DNA from: Pelagibacteraceae bacterium AG-426-G09
GTDB taxonomy: Bacteria; Pseudomonadota; Alphaproteobacteria; Pelagibacterales; Pelagibacteraceae
DNA: 64,000 nt
Assembly (NCBI GenBank): GCA_003210075.1
Contig: QCNR01000001.1
Span: 62,001-126,000, forward strand
Direction of reading: 5' to 3'
This document shows positions 36,003-45,311 of this stretch, one piece after another. The translations under genes and the position numbers were made by a program. Positions within the stretch are counted from its first letter, which is position 1; every line of letters starts with the position of its first letter. The notes below the pieces were generated by a model, which searched no databases, was not told the origin of the DNA, and worked only from the letters and a program-made list of their open reading frames with translations.

Positions 36003-36773
36003 TTATCTTGCTCTAGCCGATGTATTTTGCATCGCTGCAGCCCAAATAACTAAACCAAATGCGATTTTGTTAATAAAGTCTGCAAGGTTGTAAATCACGT
36101 TAAGTGAATTTGCATCTACTCCACCTGTTAGGTAACCAAATACATAACCTAATGGGTAAATCGCCCAACCTATTGTTACGATCATTCTCATTGCGCTAAA
36201 TGCAGTTGACAAACCCTTGTTACCACTTTTAGCCGCCGCTTTACCAGCTTCACCTGAGAATACTTCATATAAGATGTAGAACCATCCAGCCATACCGATT
36301 ATGAAACCAAGTAGTGCGTTGATGTATCCTGCTTCTCCTAAGTATCCACCGATTAGCATCACTAAAGATCCAATTAATAATCTCCAGAAGATACCACCTG
36401 GTACTTTTCTTACAGCTGCAAGAATTAAATAGAATTCAATCATCTGTAATGGCACAGTGATTAGCCAGTCAATGTATCTGTATACAGTTGGTGACTCACC
36501 AGTTTGTACCCATACACCTCTCATGTACATATAGTGGATAAATGCAATACCAGTTACAAGACCTGCAACCGTTACTGAAGTTTTCCAACCAGATGCAACT
36601 GATCCTCTTTCCATGAAAAAGAATGCAGTAGCAGCTAACATACCCATAGAAATTACCCAGAAAGAAATTCCAACGAAGTCATCAGCGGCTAAGAGAACAG
36701 TTTCTGCGTTTGCAACACCTGTTAAGCCTAATAAAGCAACAGTAGCTACCGCAAAAAGTTTAAGTTTTTTCAT
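36003..36773 (-). CDS. Proteorhodopsin, blue-absorbing type
   Basis: This 256-residue light-driven proton pump has a signal peptide (residues 1-23) and seven membrane helices. Key residues by position in this protein: His80, proton acceptor Asp102 and proton donor Glu113 within RYIDWLITVPLQMIEFYL, and retinal Lys236 in ADFINKIAFG. The spectral tuning site (105 in the reference numbering) is Gln110, which marks the blue-tuned form common in open-ocean water. Base composition is richer in G and C than its neighbours, as is typical for a highly expressed gene. A strong ribosome site (GAGGGAG), its own promoter and a terminator indicate a stand-alone, highly expressed transcript. Confidence 0.98.
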   Translation of the reverse strand: MKKLKLFAVATVALLGLTGVANAETVLLAADDFVGISFWVISMGMLAATAFFFMERGSVASGWKTSVTVAGLVTGIAFIHYMYMRGVWVQTGESPTVYRYIDWLITVPLQMIEFYLILAAVRKVPGGIFWRLLIGSLVMLIGGYLGEAGYINALLGFIIGMAGWFYILYEVFSGEAGKAAAKSGNKGLSTAFSAMRMIVTIGWAIYPLGYVFGYLTGGVDANSLNVIYNLADFINKIAFGLVIWAAAMQNTSARAR

Positions 36774-36797
36774 ATTAAAAACTCCCTCTTTTGTTTA

Positions 36798-36827
36798 TTT
36801 ATAGTTTAAATTTAAACTACAGAACAA
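36798..36827 (-). promoter_or_regulatory. Proteorhodopsin promoter
   Basis: The minus strand reads TTGTTC (36822-36827), an 18-base spacer and TATAAA (36798-36803). The predicted leader is about 20 bases with the ribosome site GAGGGAG. The spacer is almost entirely made of a perfect palindrome. Confidence 0.55.
36802..36819. promoter_or_regulatory. Perfect 18-base palindrome in the proteorhodopsin promoter (putative operator)
   Basis: TAGTTTAAATTTAAACTA is its own reverse complement. It fills the spacer of the predicted promoter and touches the -10. A second, shorter symmetric element, ACCAT-T-ATGGT, lies about 10 bases further upstream. No regulator can be named. Confidence 0.65.
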
Positions 36828-36988
36828 CCATTATGGTCATTCCTAAGTTATGGGCTTAATAACAAAATTACTCACTTATTAAAAGTTTTTTTGAGCATTA
36901 AAAAGTATTGATTTTACTAACTTTTTAAAATTAAATACAACCTGTAACATAAAATCTATATTAAAATGGTTCTTATTAACAAATCATA

Positions 36989-38884
36989 ATGGGTCAAAAC
37001 TTTAAACAAATTTACGATAATTCTATAAAAAATCCTGAAGTTTTTTGGAAAAATCTATCTGAAGATATCTTTTGGTTTAAAAAACCAACTAAAATTTTAA
37101 ATAAATCTAATCCACCATTTTATAAATGGTACGAAGATGGCATTACAAATACTTGTTACAATGCTTTGGATCATCATATTGATCAAGGCAAAGGTGAAAG
37201 GATTGCATTAATATACGATAGTCCAATTACAGGTAACAAAGCTCAATTCACATTTAACCAACTAAAAGCAAAAGTTTCTAAATTTGCAGGAGTGCTTGAC
37301 AATCTTGGTGTAAAAAAAGGGGATAGAGTTATTATTTATATGCCAATGATACCAGAGGCTGTGGTAGCTATGTTAGCTTGTGGAAGAGTTGGTGCTATAC
37401 ACTCGGTTGTTTTTGGTGGTTTTGCTTCTAATGAGTTAGCGAGTAGAATTGATGATAGTAAAGCTAAACTTTTGATTACAGCATCATGTGGTTTTGAACC
37501 TGGACGAACTGTAGAATATAGACCATTAGTAGATGGAGCTTTAAAAATTGCAAAGCATCAAGTAGAAAAAGTAATTTTTTTTCAAAGAAAAGGTCAAGAA
37601 ATCAAATTAAATGTACCAAAAGAAATAAGCTGGGACGAAGCTTTATCAAATGCAAAAGATAAGGATTGTGTTGAGGTAGGTTCAAACGACTTTGCCTACA
37701 TACTATATACATCTGGGACGACAGGAATACCAAAAGGAATTGTAAGAGATACAGGTGGTCATATAGTTGCGCTTAAATGGACTATGAAAAATATATATAA
37801 CATTGATGAAGGTGATGTTTGGTGGTCAGCTAGCGATATTGGATGGATTGTTGGTCACTCATATATAGTTTACGCGCCATTATTCAAAGGATGTACAACA
37901 GTTTTATTTGAAGGCAAACCTGTGGGTACCCCTGATGCTGGTGTTTTTTGGAGAATGATTTCAGATTATAAAATTAAATCATTATTTACAGCACCTACCG
38001 CTTTTAGAGCTATTAAAAAAGAAGATCCTGAGGGGAAGTTTTTTTCTAAATATGACTTAAGTTCATTTAAATCTTTATTTTTAGCCGGAGAGAGAGCGGA
38101 CCCAGATACAATTAAATGGGCAGAAAATTTATTGAAAGTTCCAGTAATTGATCATTGGTGGCAAACTGAAACTAGCTGGTCAATAAGTGGAAATTGTACA
38201 GGAATTGAAATGCAAAAAACTAAATATGGGTCAGCTTGCAAACCTGTCCCAGGATATGATGTAAAAATAATTAAACCAGATAATACTTTAGCAAATCCAA
38301 ATGAAATGGGAGATATAGTTGTTAAACTTCCATTGCCTCCAGGAACCTTTCCTACTCTTTGGAATGCTGACCAAAGATATAAAGAAAATTATATGACAAA
38401 TTATGAAGGATACTATCAAACTTATGATGCAGGACATATTGATGAAGATGGATATGTTTGGATCATGTCCAGAACAGATGATATTATAAACGTTGCTGGT
38501 CATAGATTGTCTACTGGCGCAATAGAAGAAGTTTTATCAGAAAATCAATCTGTAGCGGAATGCGCAGTAATTGGAATTAAAGACCAGTTGAAAGGTCAAT
38601 TACCTATTGGTCTTATTGCATTAAAAGCTGGTGTTACTAAAAAAAATGATATTATTTCAAAAGAATGTATTCAAATGGTTAGAGATAAAGTTGGCCCAGT
38701 TGCTGCATTTAAGACTGTAATTGTTGTTAAAAGGTTGCCTAAAACAAGATCAGGTAAAATATTAAGAGGCACTGTAAGAAAGATTGCTGATAGAGAGGAA
38801 TATAAAATGCCAGCAACAATTGATGATCCAGCTATTTTAGATGAAATAAAAGAAAATTTAATTAAAAATAATATTTTAAAATAA
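36989..38884 (+). CDS. prpE: Propionyl-/acetyl-CoA synthetase (PrpE/ACSS3-like)
   Basis: This AMP-forming acyl-CoA synthetase has 631 residues. The adenylation core YILYTSGTTGIPKGI is followed by IDHWWQTETSWSI, the YDAGHIDEDGYVWIMSRTDD hinge region and the acylation-site lysine in KTRSGKILRGTVRK. The WWQTE form and overall pattern favour the propionyl-CoA synthetase branch over classical Acs, but short-chain specificity cannot be fixed from sequence. It diverges from proteorhodopsin across the largest gap of the window (215 bases), in which I see no further gene. It ends 10 bases from a convergent permease. Confidence 0.88.
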   Translation: MGQNFKQIYDNSIKNPEVFWKNLSEDIFWFKKPTKILNKSNPPFYKWYEDGITNTCYNALDHHIDQGKGERIALIYDSPITGNKAQFTFNQLKAKVSKFAGVLDNLGVKKGDRVIIYMPMIPEAVVAMLACGRVGAIHSVVFGGFASNELASRIDDSKAKLLITASCGFEPGRTVEYRPLVDGALKIAKHQVEKVIFFQRKGQEIKLNVPKEISWDEALSNAKDKDCVEVGSNDFAYILYTSGTTGIPKGIVRDTGGHIVALKWTMKNIYNIDEGDVWWSASDIGWIVGHSYIVYAPLFKGCTTVLFEGKPVGTPDAGVFWRMISDYKIKSLFTAPTAFRAIKKEDPEGKFFSKYDLSSFKSLFLAGERADPDTIKWAENLLKVPVIDHWWQTETSWSISGNCTGIEMQKTKYGSACKPVPGYDVKIIKPDNTLANPNEMGDIVVKLPLPPGTFPTLWNADQRYKENYMTNYEGYYQTYDAGHIDEDGYVWIMSRTDDIINVAGHRLSTGAIEEVLSENQSVAECAVIGIKDQLKGQLPIGLIALKAGVTKKNDIISKECIQMVRDKVGPVAAFKTVIVVKRLPKTRSGKILRGTVRKIADREEYKMPATIDDPAILDEIKENLIKNNILK

Positions 38885-38894
38885 ATTAAATACT

Positions 38895-39791
38895 TTAAGA
38901 TTTTACTTTATTTTTTGAAGGTATAACAACTGCCAAAATCCCCCCAATTATTATCATTGAACTGCCAATAATTTCACGCCAACCAAATGGCTCATCTGTT
39001 AGTATGCTTGAGCTTATAACACCAACCAATATTTCGTTTAGAAATAAAATTGAGCACAATCCTGCACCTAGTTGTGTTGGTGCCCAGAGTATTATTATTC
39101 CAGATGGTATAAAATAAAAAACAGATAAAATAACTAAAAATATTGACATAGAAATAAAAGCTTTAAATAATGGTAGCTGACCTAAGTAGTCTGATAAAAA
39201 GAAACCGGCAACGATATTAAATAAAGCACCATAAAAAAAAAATGAAAATATAATTGGAAAAACACCATCAGTTTTAATTACTTCAAGTCTTATCATTCCA
39301 CCTGCAAAAATAGCACCTCCAACCAATGCAATAAAATCTCCAGCATTTTGTGGTAGCGGAAAAATTGTATTCTTGCTAAACACAATCCACAAACCACCAA
39401 TTGCTAAAGTCAAGGTAAAAACTCTTTCCCAACCATGTCTTTTTTTTAAAAACAAAGTCTCAAAAATAGTTGTCCATATAGGTGACATATAAAAAAGAAT
39501 TAATGCACGAACAACGTCTGTTAAAAGGAAACTTAAAGCATAACAAACAAAACCTCCTCCAAGAAGTAAACCAGTAAACGGAAGTTCAAAACCTGTATTT
39601 TTTCCTTTAACTGCTCTCCATATAGCAATTGGTAATAATAATAAAAATCCAATTACCATTTGTGAGATAGTTCCCCATCCGCCTGTTAGTCCTCCATCTT
39701 CAAGAATTCTTTGAGGCAACCAGTAAATTCCCCAAGCCCCTGCTGCTATTGCTAAAGCAATAGAAATTTTATAATGGTGAGGGTGTCTCAT
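38895..39791 (-). CDS. DMT-superfamily permease (EamA type)
   Basis: This is a 298-residue protein with ten predicted membrane segments in two EamA-like halves. The first half ends FYMSPIWTTIFETLFLKKRHGWERV and the second AGLCSILFLNEILVGVISSSILTDEP, both typical of the family. The substrate is unknown. It starts 17 bases after the dihydroorotase stop, so the two are likely co-transcribed. It is not closely similar to the other DMT permease at 4470. Confidence 0.88.
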   Translation of the reverse strand: MRHPHHYKISIALAIAAGAWGIYWLPQRILEDGGLTGGWGTISQMVIGFLLLLPIAIWRAVKGKNTGFELPFTGLLLGGGFVCYALSFLLTDVVRALILFYMSPIWTTIFETLFLKKRHGWERVFTLTLAIGGLWIVFSKNTIFPLPQNAGDFIALVGGAIFAGGMIRLEVIKTDGVFPIIFSFFFYGALFNIVAGFFLSDYLGQLPLFKAFISMSIFLVILSVFYFIPSGIIILWAPTQLGAGLCSILFLNEILVGVISSSILTDEPFGWREIIGSSMIIIGGILAVVIPSKNKVKS

Positions 39792-39808
39792 AACTATTAT
39801 TAATATTT

Positions 39809-41122
39809 TTAGTAATTGCTAAATTCTAAAGGTTTACCTTTTGGATTTCCAATTATTTTTCCATTCTTCATTTTCACTTCACCTCTTATAATTGTTGCTA
39901 CGGGAGTTCCTTTAAACTTATCTCCATTAAATGGAGACCATTTACATTTACTTTCAATATTTTCATTTTTAATTTCAATTATTTTATTCATATCAACAAT
40001 TGTAAAATCAGCATCATAACCTTCTTTGATAAATCCTTTATTTTTAATTCCGAAAATTTTAACAGGATTTTCGCAGACATAATTAATTAATTGTTTTAGC
40101 GTCAATCTTCCTTCATTTACATGGTTTAACATCACTGGGAGTATAGTTTGAACTCCTGGCATTCCTGATGGTGAATTAGGGTATTCTTTATCTTTGTTTA
40201 CCTTGAGGTGTGGAGCGTGATCAGAGCCTATTGTATCATTTAAATTATTTCTAACTGCATACCATAATCTATCATAATGGGATTTATCCCTTAATGGTGG
40301 ATTCATTTGAGCGTAAGTTCCAAGTCTATTGTAGCAATCAGGAGAATACATAGTTAAATGCTGGGGAGTAATCTCAAATGTTATATTTCCTTTATGTTGT
40401 GATAAAAAATCAATTTCCTCTTTCGTTGTAATATGAAGAACATGAGCTTTTTTGTTATAACGCTCAGCTATTTTTACAATTCTTCTTGTAGATGAAATTG
40501 CACATTCTACACTTCTCCAAACTGGATGGGTATGAACATCTCCTTTTTTGATCAATTTTTTATTTATATTTAAAATAGCTTCATCTTCAGAATGTACTGC
40601 AACAACTTTTGAACTATTTTGAAAAACTTTATCGATATCATTCTCTTCAGCAACTAGTAAATTGCCAGTTGATGAGCCTGCAAATAATTTGATACCACAA
40701 CATCCCTCTAAATCTTTCAAACTCGCTAGATCTTCAGAATTATCAGCTGTAGCTCCAAAATAAAAAGCATAATTGCAATACATTCTATTTTTTGCGAGAT
40801 CTAATTTTCTTTGAAACTCTTTCATGTTTGATGTAGGAGGATTTGTATTTGGCATCTCAAATACACTTGTTATGCCACCTACAATTGCTGCTCTACTGCC
40901 TGAATGAAGATCTTCTGTATCAGTTGACCCAGGTTCTCTAAAATGTGTCTGCGTATCTATACATCCTGGTAAAATAATTTGATCTTTAGCGCTTATTTCT
41001 TCTTTAGCTTTTTCTGAAATTTTACCTATATGCTGAATTTTTCCATCTTTTATAGCAACATCAAGATTTTTCAATTCACCATCGATGTAACATTGTCCAT
41101 TTTTGATTATTAGATCTAACAT
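39809..41122 (-). CDS. pyrC: Dihydroorotase
   Basis: PyrC closes carbamoyl-aspartate to dihydroorotate in pyrimidine synthesis. The 437-residue amidohydrolase shows IILPGCIDTQTHFREPGS, EMPNTNPPT, GIKLFAGSSTGNLLV (carboxylated Lys), VAVHSEDE, AHVLHITT and GSDHAPH. The usual first metal motif H-x-H reads Q-T-H here, so one metal ligand is changed. This fits a known divergent proteobacterial subgroup, but it means other cyclic amidohydrolase activities (allantoinase, dihydropyrimidinase) should be kept in mind. A divergent 43-base gap with TATATTATA separates it from ygfZ. Confidence 0.88.
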   Translation of the reverse strand: MLDLIIKNGQCYIDGELKNLDVAIKDGKIQHIGKISEKAKEEISAKDQIILPGCIDTQTHFREPGSTDTEDLHSGSRAAIVGGITSVFEMPNTNPPTSNMKEFQRKLDLAKNRMYCNYAFYFGATADNSEDLASLKDLEGCCGIKLFAGSSTGNLLVAEENDIDKVFQNSSKVVAVHSEDEAILNINKKLIKKGDVHTHPVWRSVECAISSTRRIVKIAERYNKKAHVLHITTKEEIDFLSQHKGNITFEITPQHLTMYSPDCYNRLGTYAQMNPPLRDKSHYDRLWYAVRNNLNDTIGSDHAPHLKVNKDKEYPNSPSGMPGVQTILPVMLNHVNEGRLTLKQLINYVCENPVKIFGIKNKGFIKEGYDADFTIVDMNKIIEIKNENIESKCKWSPFNGDKFKGTPVATIIRGEVKMKNGKIIGNPKGKPLEFSNY

Positions 41123-41165
41123 TTGGTAAAAAAGTTACTATATTATATTTAATCGATAATCAATT

Positions 41166-42047
41166 ATGAAAAAAGAAAGTATTTATATTTTAGAGGATAG
41201 AGGAATTATTTATATTAATGGAGATGATACTTTCACATATTTACAAAATATAATTAGTAATGATCTAAAAAAAGTTTCAGATAGTCAGAGTTGTTTTTCA
41301 TATTTATTAACACCCCAAGGAAAGTACTTATTTGAATTTATTATTATTAAACACAAAAGTGGTTATTTTTTAGATTGTCCAAAATATCAAATGGAAAATC
41401 TCTACAAACAGTTAAACTTGTATAAATTACGTTCAAAAGTAGAAATTTCAAATCTATCAAATGAATTTGTAGTTGCTGCTCTTTCAAAGGAAAATTTTAC
41501 TGAATTTAATAAAAATAATAACTTGGGAGTAACTATTAAATTTAGAGAAGATCCTGTTATTTTAGATCCAAGATGTATTAAATTAGGTGCAAGAATAGTG
41601 ATAAACTTAGAAAAATTATACTTATCTGCAAAAAAATTAAATTTAAAAATTTCCAATATTGAGGAGTATTATCAGTTAAGTCACTCCCTTGGTATTCCAA
41701 ACTCAGATACAGAAAATTTTCAAAACAAAATATTTGGTTTAGAAACTAATTCAGAGGAATTAAATGCAATTGATTTTAAAAAAGGATGTTATGTTGGGCA
41801 AGAAAATACCTCTAGAATGAAACTTAAAGAAAAAATAAGCAGAAGAATATATCCTATTAAGATTATTGAAGGTCATATTGCTAATAATGAAGTGATTAAA
41901 ATAAATAATAGTGAAATAGGTAAAATAGTTAATAATTCCAAATTTTCATTTGGACTATTTAAATTTAAAGATCCTAACTTTAAATTGGATGAAATCTTTA
42001 ATACAGATAAAGCAAAAATTAAAGTTATAAAACCTTTTTGGTCTTAG
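41166..42047 (+). CDS. ygfZ: YgfZ/IbaG-type folate-binding protein for Fe-S cluster work
   Basis: The 293-residue protein is related to GcvT but carries the YgfZ signature K-x-C-x-x-G-Q-E as KKGCYVGQENTSRM. It opens with ILEDRGIIYINGDDTFTYLQNIISNDL. YgfZ supports repair or assembly of certain Fe-S enzymes with tetrahydrofolate. Its TAG stop interlocks with the TAA stop of the convergent MazG-like gene (TTAG at 42044-42047). Confidence 0.92.
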   Translation: MKKESIYILEDRGIIYINGDDTFTYLQNIISNDLKKVSDSQSCFSYLLTPQGKYLFEFIIIKHKSGYFLDCPKYQMENLYKQLNLYKLRSKVEISNLSNEFVVAALSKENFTEFNKNNNLGVTIKFREDPVILDPRCIKLGARIVINLEKLYLSAKKLNLKISNIEEYYQLSHSLGIPNSDTENFQNKIFGLETNSEELNAIDFKKGCYVGQENTSRMKLKEKISRRIYPIKIIEGHIANNEVIKINNSEIGKIVNNSKFSFGLFKFKDPNFKLDEIFNTDKAKIKVIKPFWS

Positions 42048-42421
42048 TCTTTTGAAATAAATTTAGACAGGTTGGGTTTAAAATAATCTGGTCCCTTCAT
42101 AACTTTTCCATGCTCATTATAAATTGGTTTGCCATTATTATCTAATTTACTCATATTCGATTTTTGAACTTCATCAAAACATTTATCTAAATCAATTCCA
42201 AAAGCATGACCTGCTCCATAAGTAACATATAAAATATCTGTAAGAGCATCGGCTACTTCAAGAATATCATTTTCTCTCATTGCTTTATTCAATTCATCCA
42301 GTTCCTCTTTGATTAAATTAAGCCTAAGAGAATTAATTTTTTCACTTGAAAGTTCAGATTTTTTTTTAACTTCTTGCCCAAAGGTTCTCATAAATAAACC
42401 TACTTTTTCAAAATTAGTCAT
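42044..42421 (-). CDS. MazG-like nucleotide pyrophosphohydrolase
   Basis: This 125-residue all-alpha protein carries the MazG/HisE-type acidic pattern: LIKEELDELNKA (ExxE) and EVADALTDILYVTYG (ExxD). It probably hydrolyses a nucleoside triphosphate or phosphoribosyl-ATP-like substrate. The C-terminal NNGKPIYNEHGKVMKGPDYFKP segment is typical of a small phage/bacterial subgroup. A house-cleaning role is a reasonable guess only. It overlaps ygfZ at the stop codons and diverges from fumC. Confidence 0.85.
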   Translation of the reverse strand: MTNFEKVGLFMRTFGQEVKKKSELSSEKINSLRLNLIKEELDELNKAMRENDILEVADALTDILYVTYGAGHAFGIDLDKCFDEVQKSNMSKLDNNGKPIYNEHGKVMKGPDYFKPNLSKFISKD

Positions 42422-42497
42422 TTTTTCTCCTTATTTTTTCAACTGCTAGGATTTTCAATTTTTTTAATGTATAACATTTAATACCTTTAATTATATT

Positions 42498-43886
42498 ATG
42501 AAAACTAGAAAAGAATACGATAGTATTGGAAAAATTAATGTTCCTGTGGATAAATATTGGGGTGCATCAACTCAAAGATCAAAAAAATATTTTGATATTG
42601 GAGAGTTCAAAGTAAGGCCAATATTAATCAAATCAATTGCAATTATTAAAAAATCAGCAGCAATCGTACATAAAAAAGAAAAACAAATAGATGCCAAAAT
42701 TGCAAATGCAATCATTAAAGCTTCAAATAATGTGATAAGCGGAAAGCTTAATGATCATTTCCCTTTAAAAGTTTGGCAAACTGGATCTGGAACTCAAACG
42801 AATATGAATGTTAATGAGGTTATTGCAAATAAAGCGATACAAATTTTAGGAGGAAAACTTGGATCAAAAAAACCTGTTCACCCAAATGACCACGTAAATA
42901 TGTCTCAATCTACAAATGATGTATTTCCGAGCGCAATGCATATTGCAATTGCTCTTGAGACTAGAGACAAATTATTACCTTCGCTTAAATTATTAAATAG
43001 AGAATTAAAGAAAAAAGTTTCACAATTTAGCAATATTGTCAAAGTTGGCAGAACACATCTTCAAGATGCTACTCCATTAACTTTAGGACAAGAATTTTCA
43101 GGATATCAGACTCAATTGGAAGATACCATTAATAGAATAACAAATACTTTAAAAGAAATAAACTTTCTTGCACAAGGGGGAACTGCTGTAGGGACGGGAA
43201 TTAACACAAAGAAAAAATTCGATATAAAAATATGTAAAGAAATAAGCAAGATAACCAAAATAAAATTCAAACCTGCTAGAAATAAATTTGCTGCACTTGC
43301 GGCGCATGATGCAATTGTCAGTTTTTCTGGTGCATTAAATACAGCTGCAGTTTGTCTTATGAAAATAGCTAATGATATAAGATATTTAGGATCAGGTCCA
43401 AGAGCTGGATATGGTGAATTAATAATTCCAGCTAACGAACCTGGTTCTTCAATTATGCCAGGAAAGGTAAATCCAACTCAATCAGAAGCGGTAACGATGG
43501 TTTGTGTAAAAGTTATAGGAAATCATACTGGAATAACAGTTGCAGGTTCACAAGGTCAATTTGAACTAAATGTTTTTAAACCTTTAATTGCACACAATAT
43601 ACTTCAATCAATAGATCTTTTGGCTGATAGTACAAATAATTTTGCAAAGTATTGCGTTAAAGGTATTAGACCAAACATAAAAAAAATGAAATATGACTTG
43701 GACAATTCATTAATGCTTGTTACAGCCTTAGCTCCAATAATTGGGTACGACAAAGCGGCAAAAATTGCAAAAGCAGCACTCAAAAATGGAACGACTTTAA
43801 AAGAAGAGGCAATAAAAAGTGGATTAATCAATGAGAAAGATTATTCAAAAATAGTAAATCCAAAAAAAATGATTAGTCCATCTTAA
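42498..43886 (+). CDS. fumC: Fumarate hydratase class II
   Basis: FumC converts fumarate and malate in the TCA cycle without an Fe-S cluster. The 462-residue protein has WGASTQRSKKYFDIG, GSGTQTNMNVNEVIANKA, HVNMSQSTNDVFPSA, VGRTHLQDATPLTLGQEF and the fumarase/aspartase signature GSSIMPGKVNPTQSE. All catalytic blocks are present. Its 3' end overlaps the convergent AsmA-like gene by 14 bases. Confidence 0.97.
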   Translation: MKTRKEYDSIGKINVPVDKYWGASTQRSKKYFDIGEFKVRPILIKSIAIIKKSAAIVHKKEKQIDAKIANAIIKASNNVISGKLNDHFPLKVWQTGSGTQTNMNVNEVIANKAIQILGGKLGSKKPVHPNDHVNMSQSTNDVFPSAMHIAIALETRDKLLPSLKLLNRELKKKVSQFSNIVKVGRTHLQDATPLTLGQEFSGYQTQLEDTINRITNTLKEINFLAQGGTAVGTGINTKKKFDIKICKEISKITKIKFKPARNKFAALAAHDAIVSFSGALNTAAVCLMKIANDIRYLGSGPRAGYGELIIPANEPGSSIMPGKVNPTQSEAVTMVCVKVIGNHTGITVAGSQGQFELNVFKPLIAHNILQSIDLLADSTNNFAKYCVKGIRPNIKKMKYDLDNSLMLVTALAPIIGYDKAAKIAKAALKNGTTLKEEAIKSGLINEKDYSKIVNPKKMISPS

Positions 43887-45276
43887 AAACATTTTCATCA
43901 ATTAATAAATTTTTTAATTGTTGTAGATTATTGAATTGATAAAATTCTGTATTATTTGTCAAACCATCACTAGATACATTTGATAAAAAATGTTTATTTG
44001 TGTTGGAGTTATATTGATATGTAAAATAAATATTATTATTTAAAATTTTATTTCTTCTATATTTAAATAAAAATCTATTAAATTTCTCTTCATCAATTAC
44101 ATTTATCTTAATTTTCATCTGTAGAACTTGATCAATTTCATTTAAATATTCATAGTCAATTATTTCTAACTTTGCAAAATCAGATAAATTAAATAAATTT
44201 TTATCAACGTTAAGGTATGTATCAGCAAAGTGAAGATTTAACAATCCTGATTGAAGAGTTTTGTTATCAATATCTTTAAAATTTATTTTTAAATTACCTG
44301 AGAGATTTTCGTATTTTAACTTTTTGTTAATAAAAATTGTATATAAAATTTTTTCTATATCAACTAAATCAATTTTTTTATGATCATACACCAAGTTAAA
44401 ATAAAAAGGTTTAAAATTAATAAGACCATTTAAATTGAAATCAGTATTTTTAGAATTCTTCTCTATAAATTTTATGCTGTTTTTTATTATTTCATAATTA
44501 ACAATATTTTTTTTAGTTAGAAATCTGATCGTAAAAGTACCTTCTTGTAAAAATTCCTTTGAATTCTTTTTTTCAATCAATTGATTTTCTAAAATAATAT
44601 TTGGATTTTTTAATTCAATATTAACATTTTGTATATTTGGAAAATTATAATCAATTAAATATTTAAATTCATAGTCTGAGTCAAATATGTTACCTTCTAT
44701 CTTTAAAATCTTTTTACTATTTACAAAGTCGATTTTGTAATTAAAATTTTTTATTTTTGACAATAAGATTATCTCATCGTTTTTATCTCTAAAAAAAATA
44801 GTACTTTTTTTTATTAAAAATTTTTTTACAATATTTTTTTTTAAGTTTTGTATAAAATTTTTTAACGATAAATCATTTAGATATAAATTTGCTTTATTAA
44901 CCTCTACTCTATCTATTTTAAAATTTTCATTTTTGTATAAATCTATTATTGAAATAAATACTTTAATATTTTCAAGTTTAGACACTACCTTAGTTTCATT
45001 TTCTCTAATTTTTAGGTCTGCTTTTTTTATTAATAGATGGGGAGATGGGATAAATCTAAAACTAATTTTCTCTAAATTCTCTATTTTTATTTTAAAATCT
45101 TTGTTAATTGTATTTTCGATTATTTGGTTGTATTTTTTATAATCATAAAATGTTGGTATTGAAAAAAAAATAGCTGTGCCAAAAAAGATTATAAAAAAAA
45201 TTAAAACAAGGTGAAAAGGATCTTGTTCTTTAAAAAAATTACTTTTAAAAGGTATTTTAAATGAGTCTTTTTTCAT
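43873..45276 (-). CDS. AsmA-like inner-membrane protein
   Basis: This 467-residue protein has a cytoplasmic N-terminus, one membrane helix at about residues 23-43 (FHLVLIFFIIFFGTAIFFSI) and a long periplasmic part of beta-rich segments, starting with IKIENLEKISFRFIPSPHLLIKKADLKI. This beginning resembles AsmA/DUF-type envelope proteins, some of which move phospholipid between membranes. Only the N-terminal similarity is convincing. It is very rich in Lys, Asn and Ile. It diverges from uvrD and converges on fumC. Confidence 0.7.
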   Translation of the reverse strand: MKKDSFKIPFKSNFFKEQDPFHLVLIFFIIFFGTAIFFSIPTFYDYKKYNQIIENTINKDFKIKIENLEKISFRFIPSPHLLIKKADLKIRENETKVVSKLENIKVFISIIDLYKNENFKIDRVEVNKANLYLNDLSLKNFIQNLKKNIVKKFLIKKSTIFFRDKNDEIILLSKIKNFNYKIDFVNSKKILKIEGNIFDSDYEFKYLIDYNFPNIQNVNIELKNPNIILENQLIEKKNSKEFLQEGTFTIRFLTKKNIVNYEIIKNSIKFIEKNSKNTDFNLNGLINFKPFYFNLVYDHKKIDLVDIEKILYTIFINKKLKYENLSGNLKINFKDIDNKTLQSGLLNLHFADTYLNVDKNLFNLSDFAKLEIIDYEYLNEIDQVLQMKIKINVIDEEKFNRFLFKYRRNKILNNNIYFTYQYNSNTNKHFLSNVSSDGLTNNTEFYQFNNLQQLKNLLIDENVFKMD

Positions 45277-45311
45277 TATTATAAAAAGTACTTATACAAC
45301 TTAAATTTGAA

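Noticed and set aside
36774-36988. A small gene or RNA in the largest gap
   Set aside because: No tRNA-like fold, no open frame with a ribosome site; only the proteorhodopsin promoter elements are supported.
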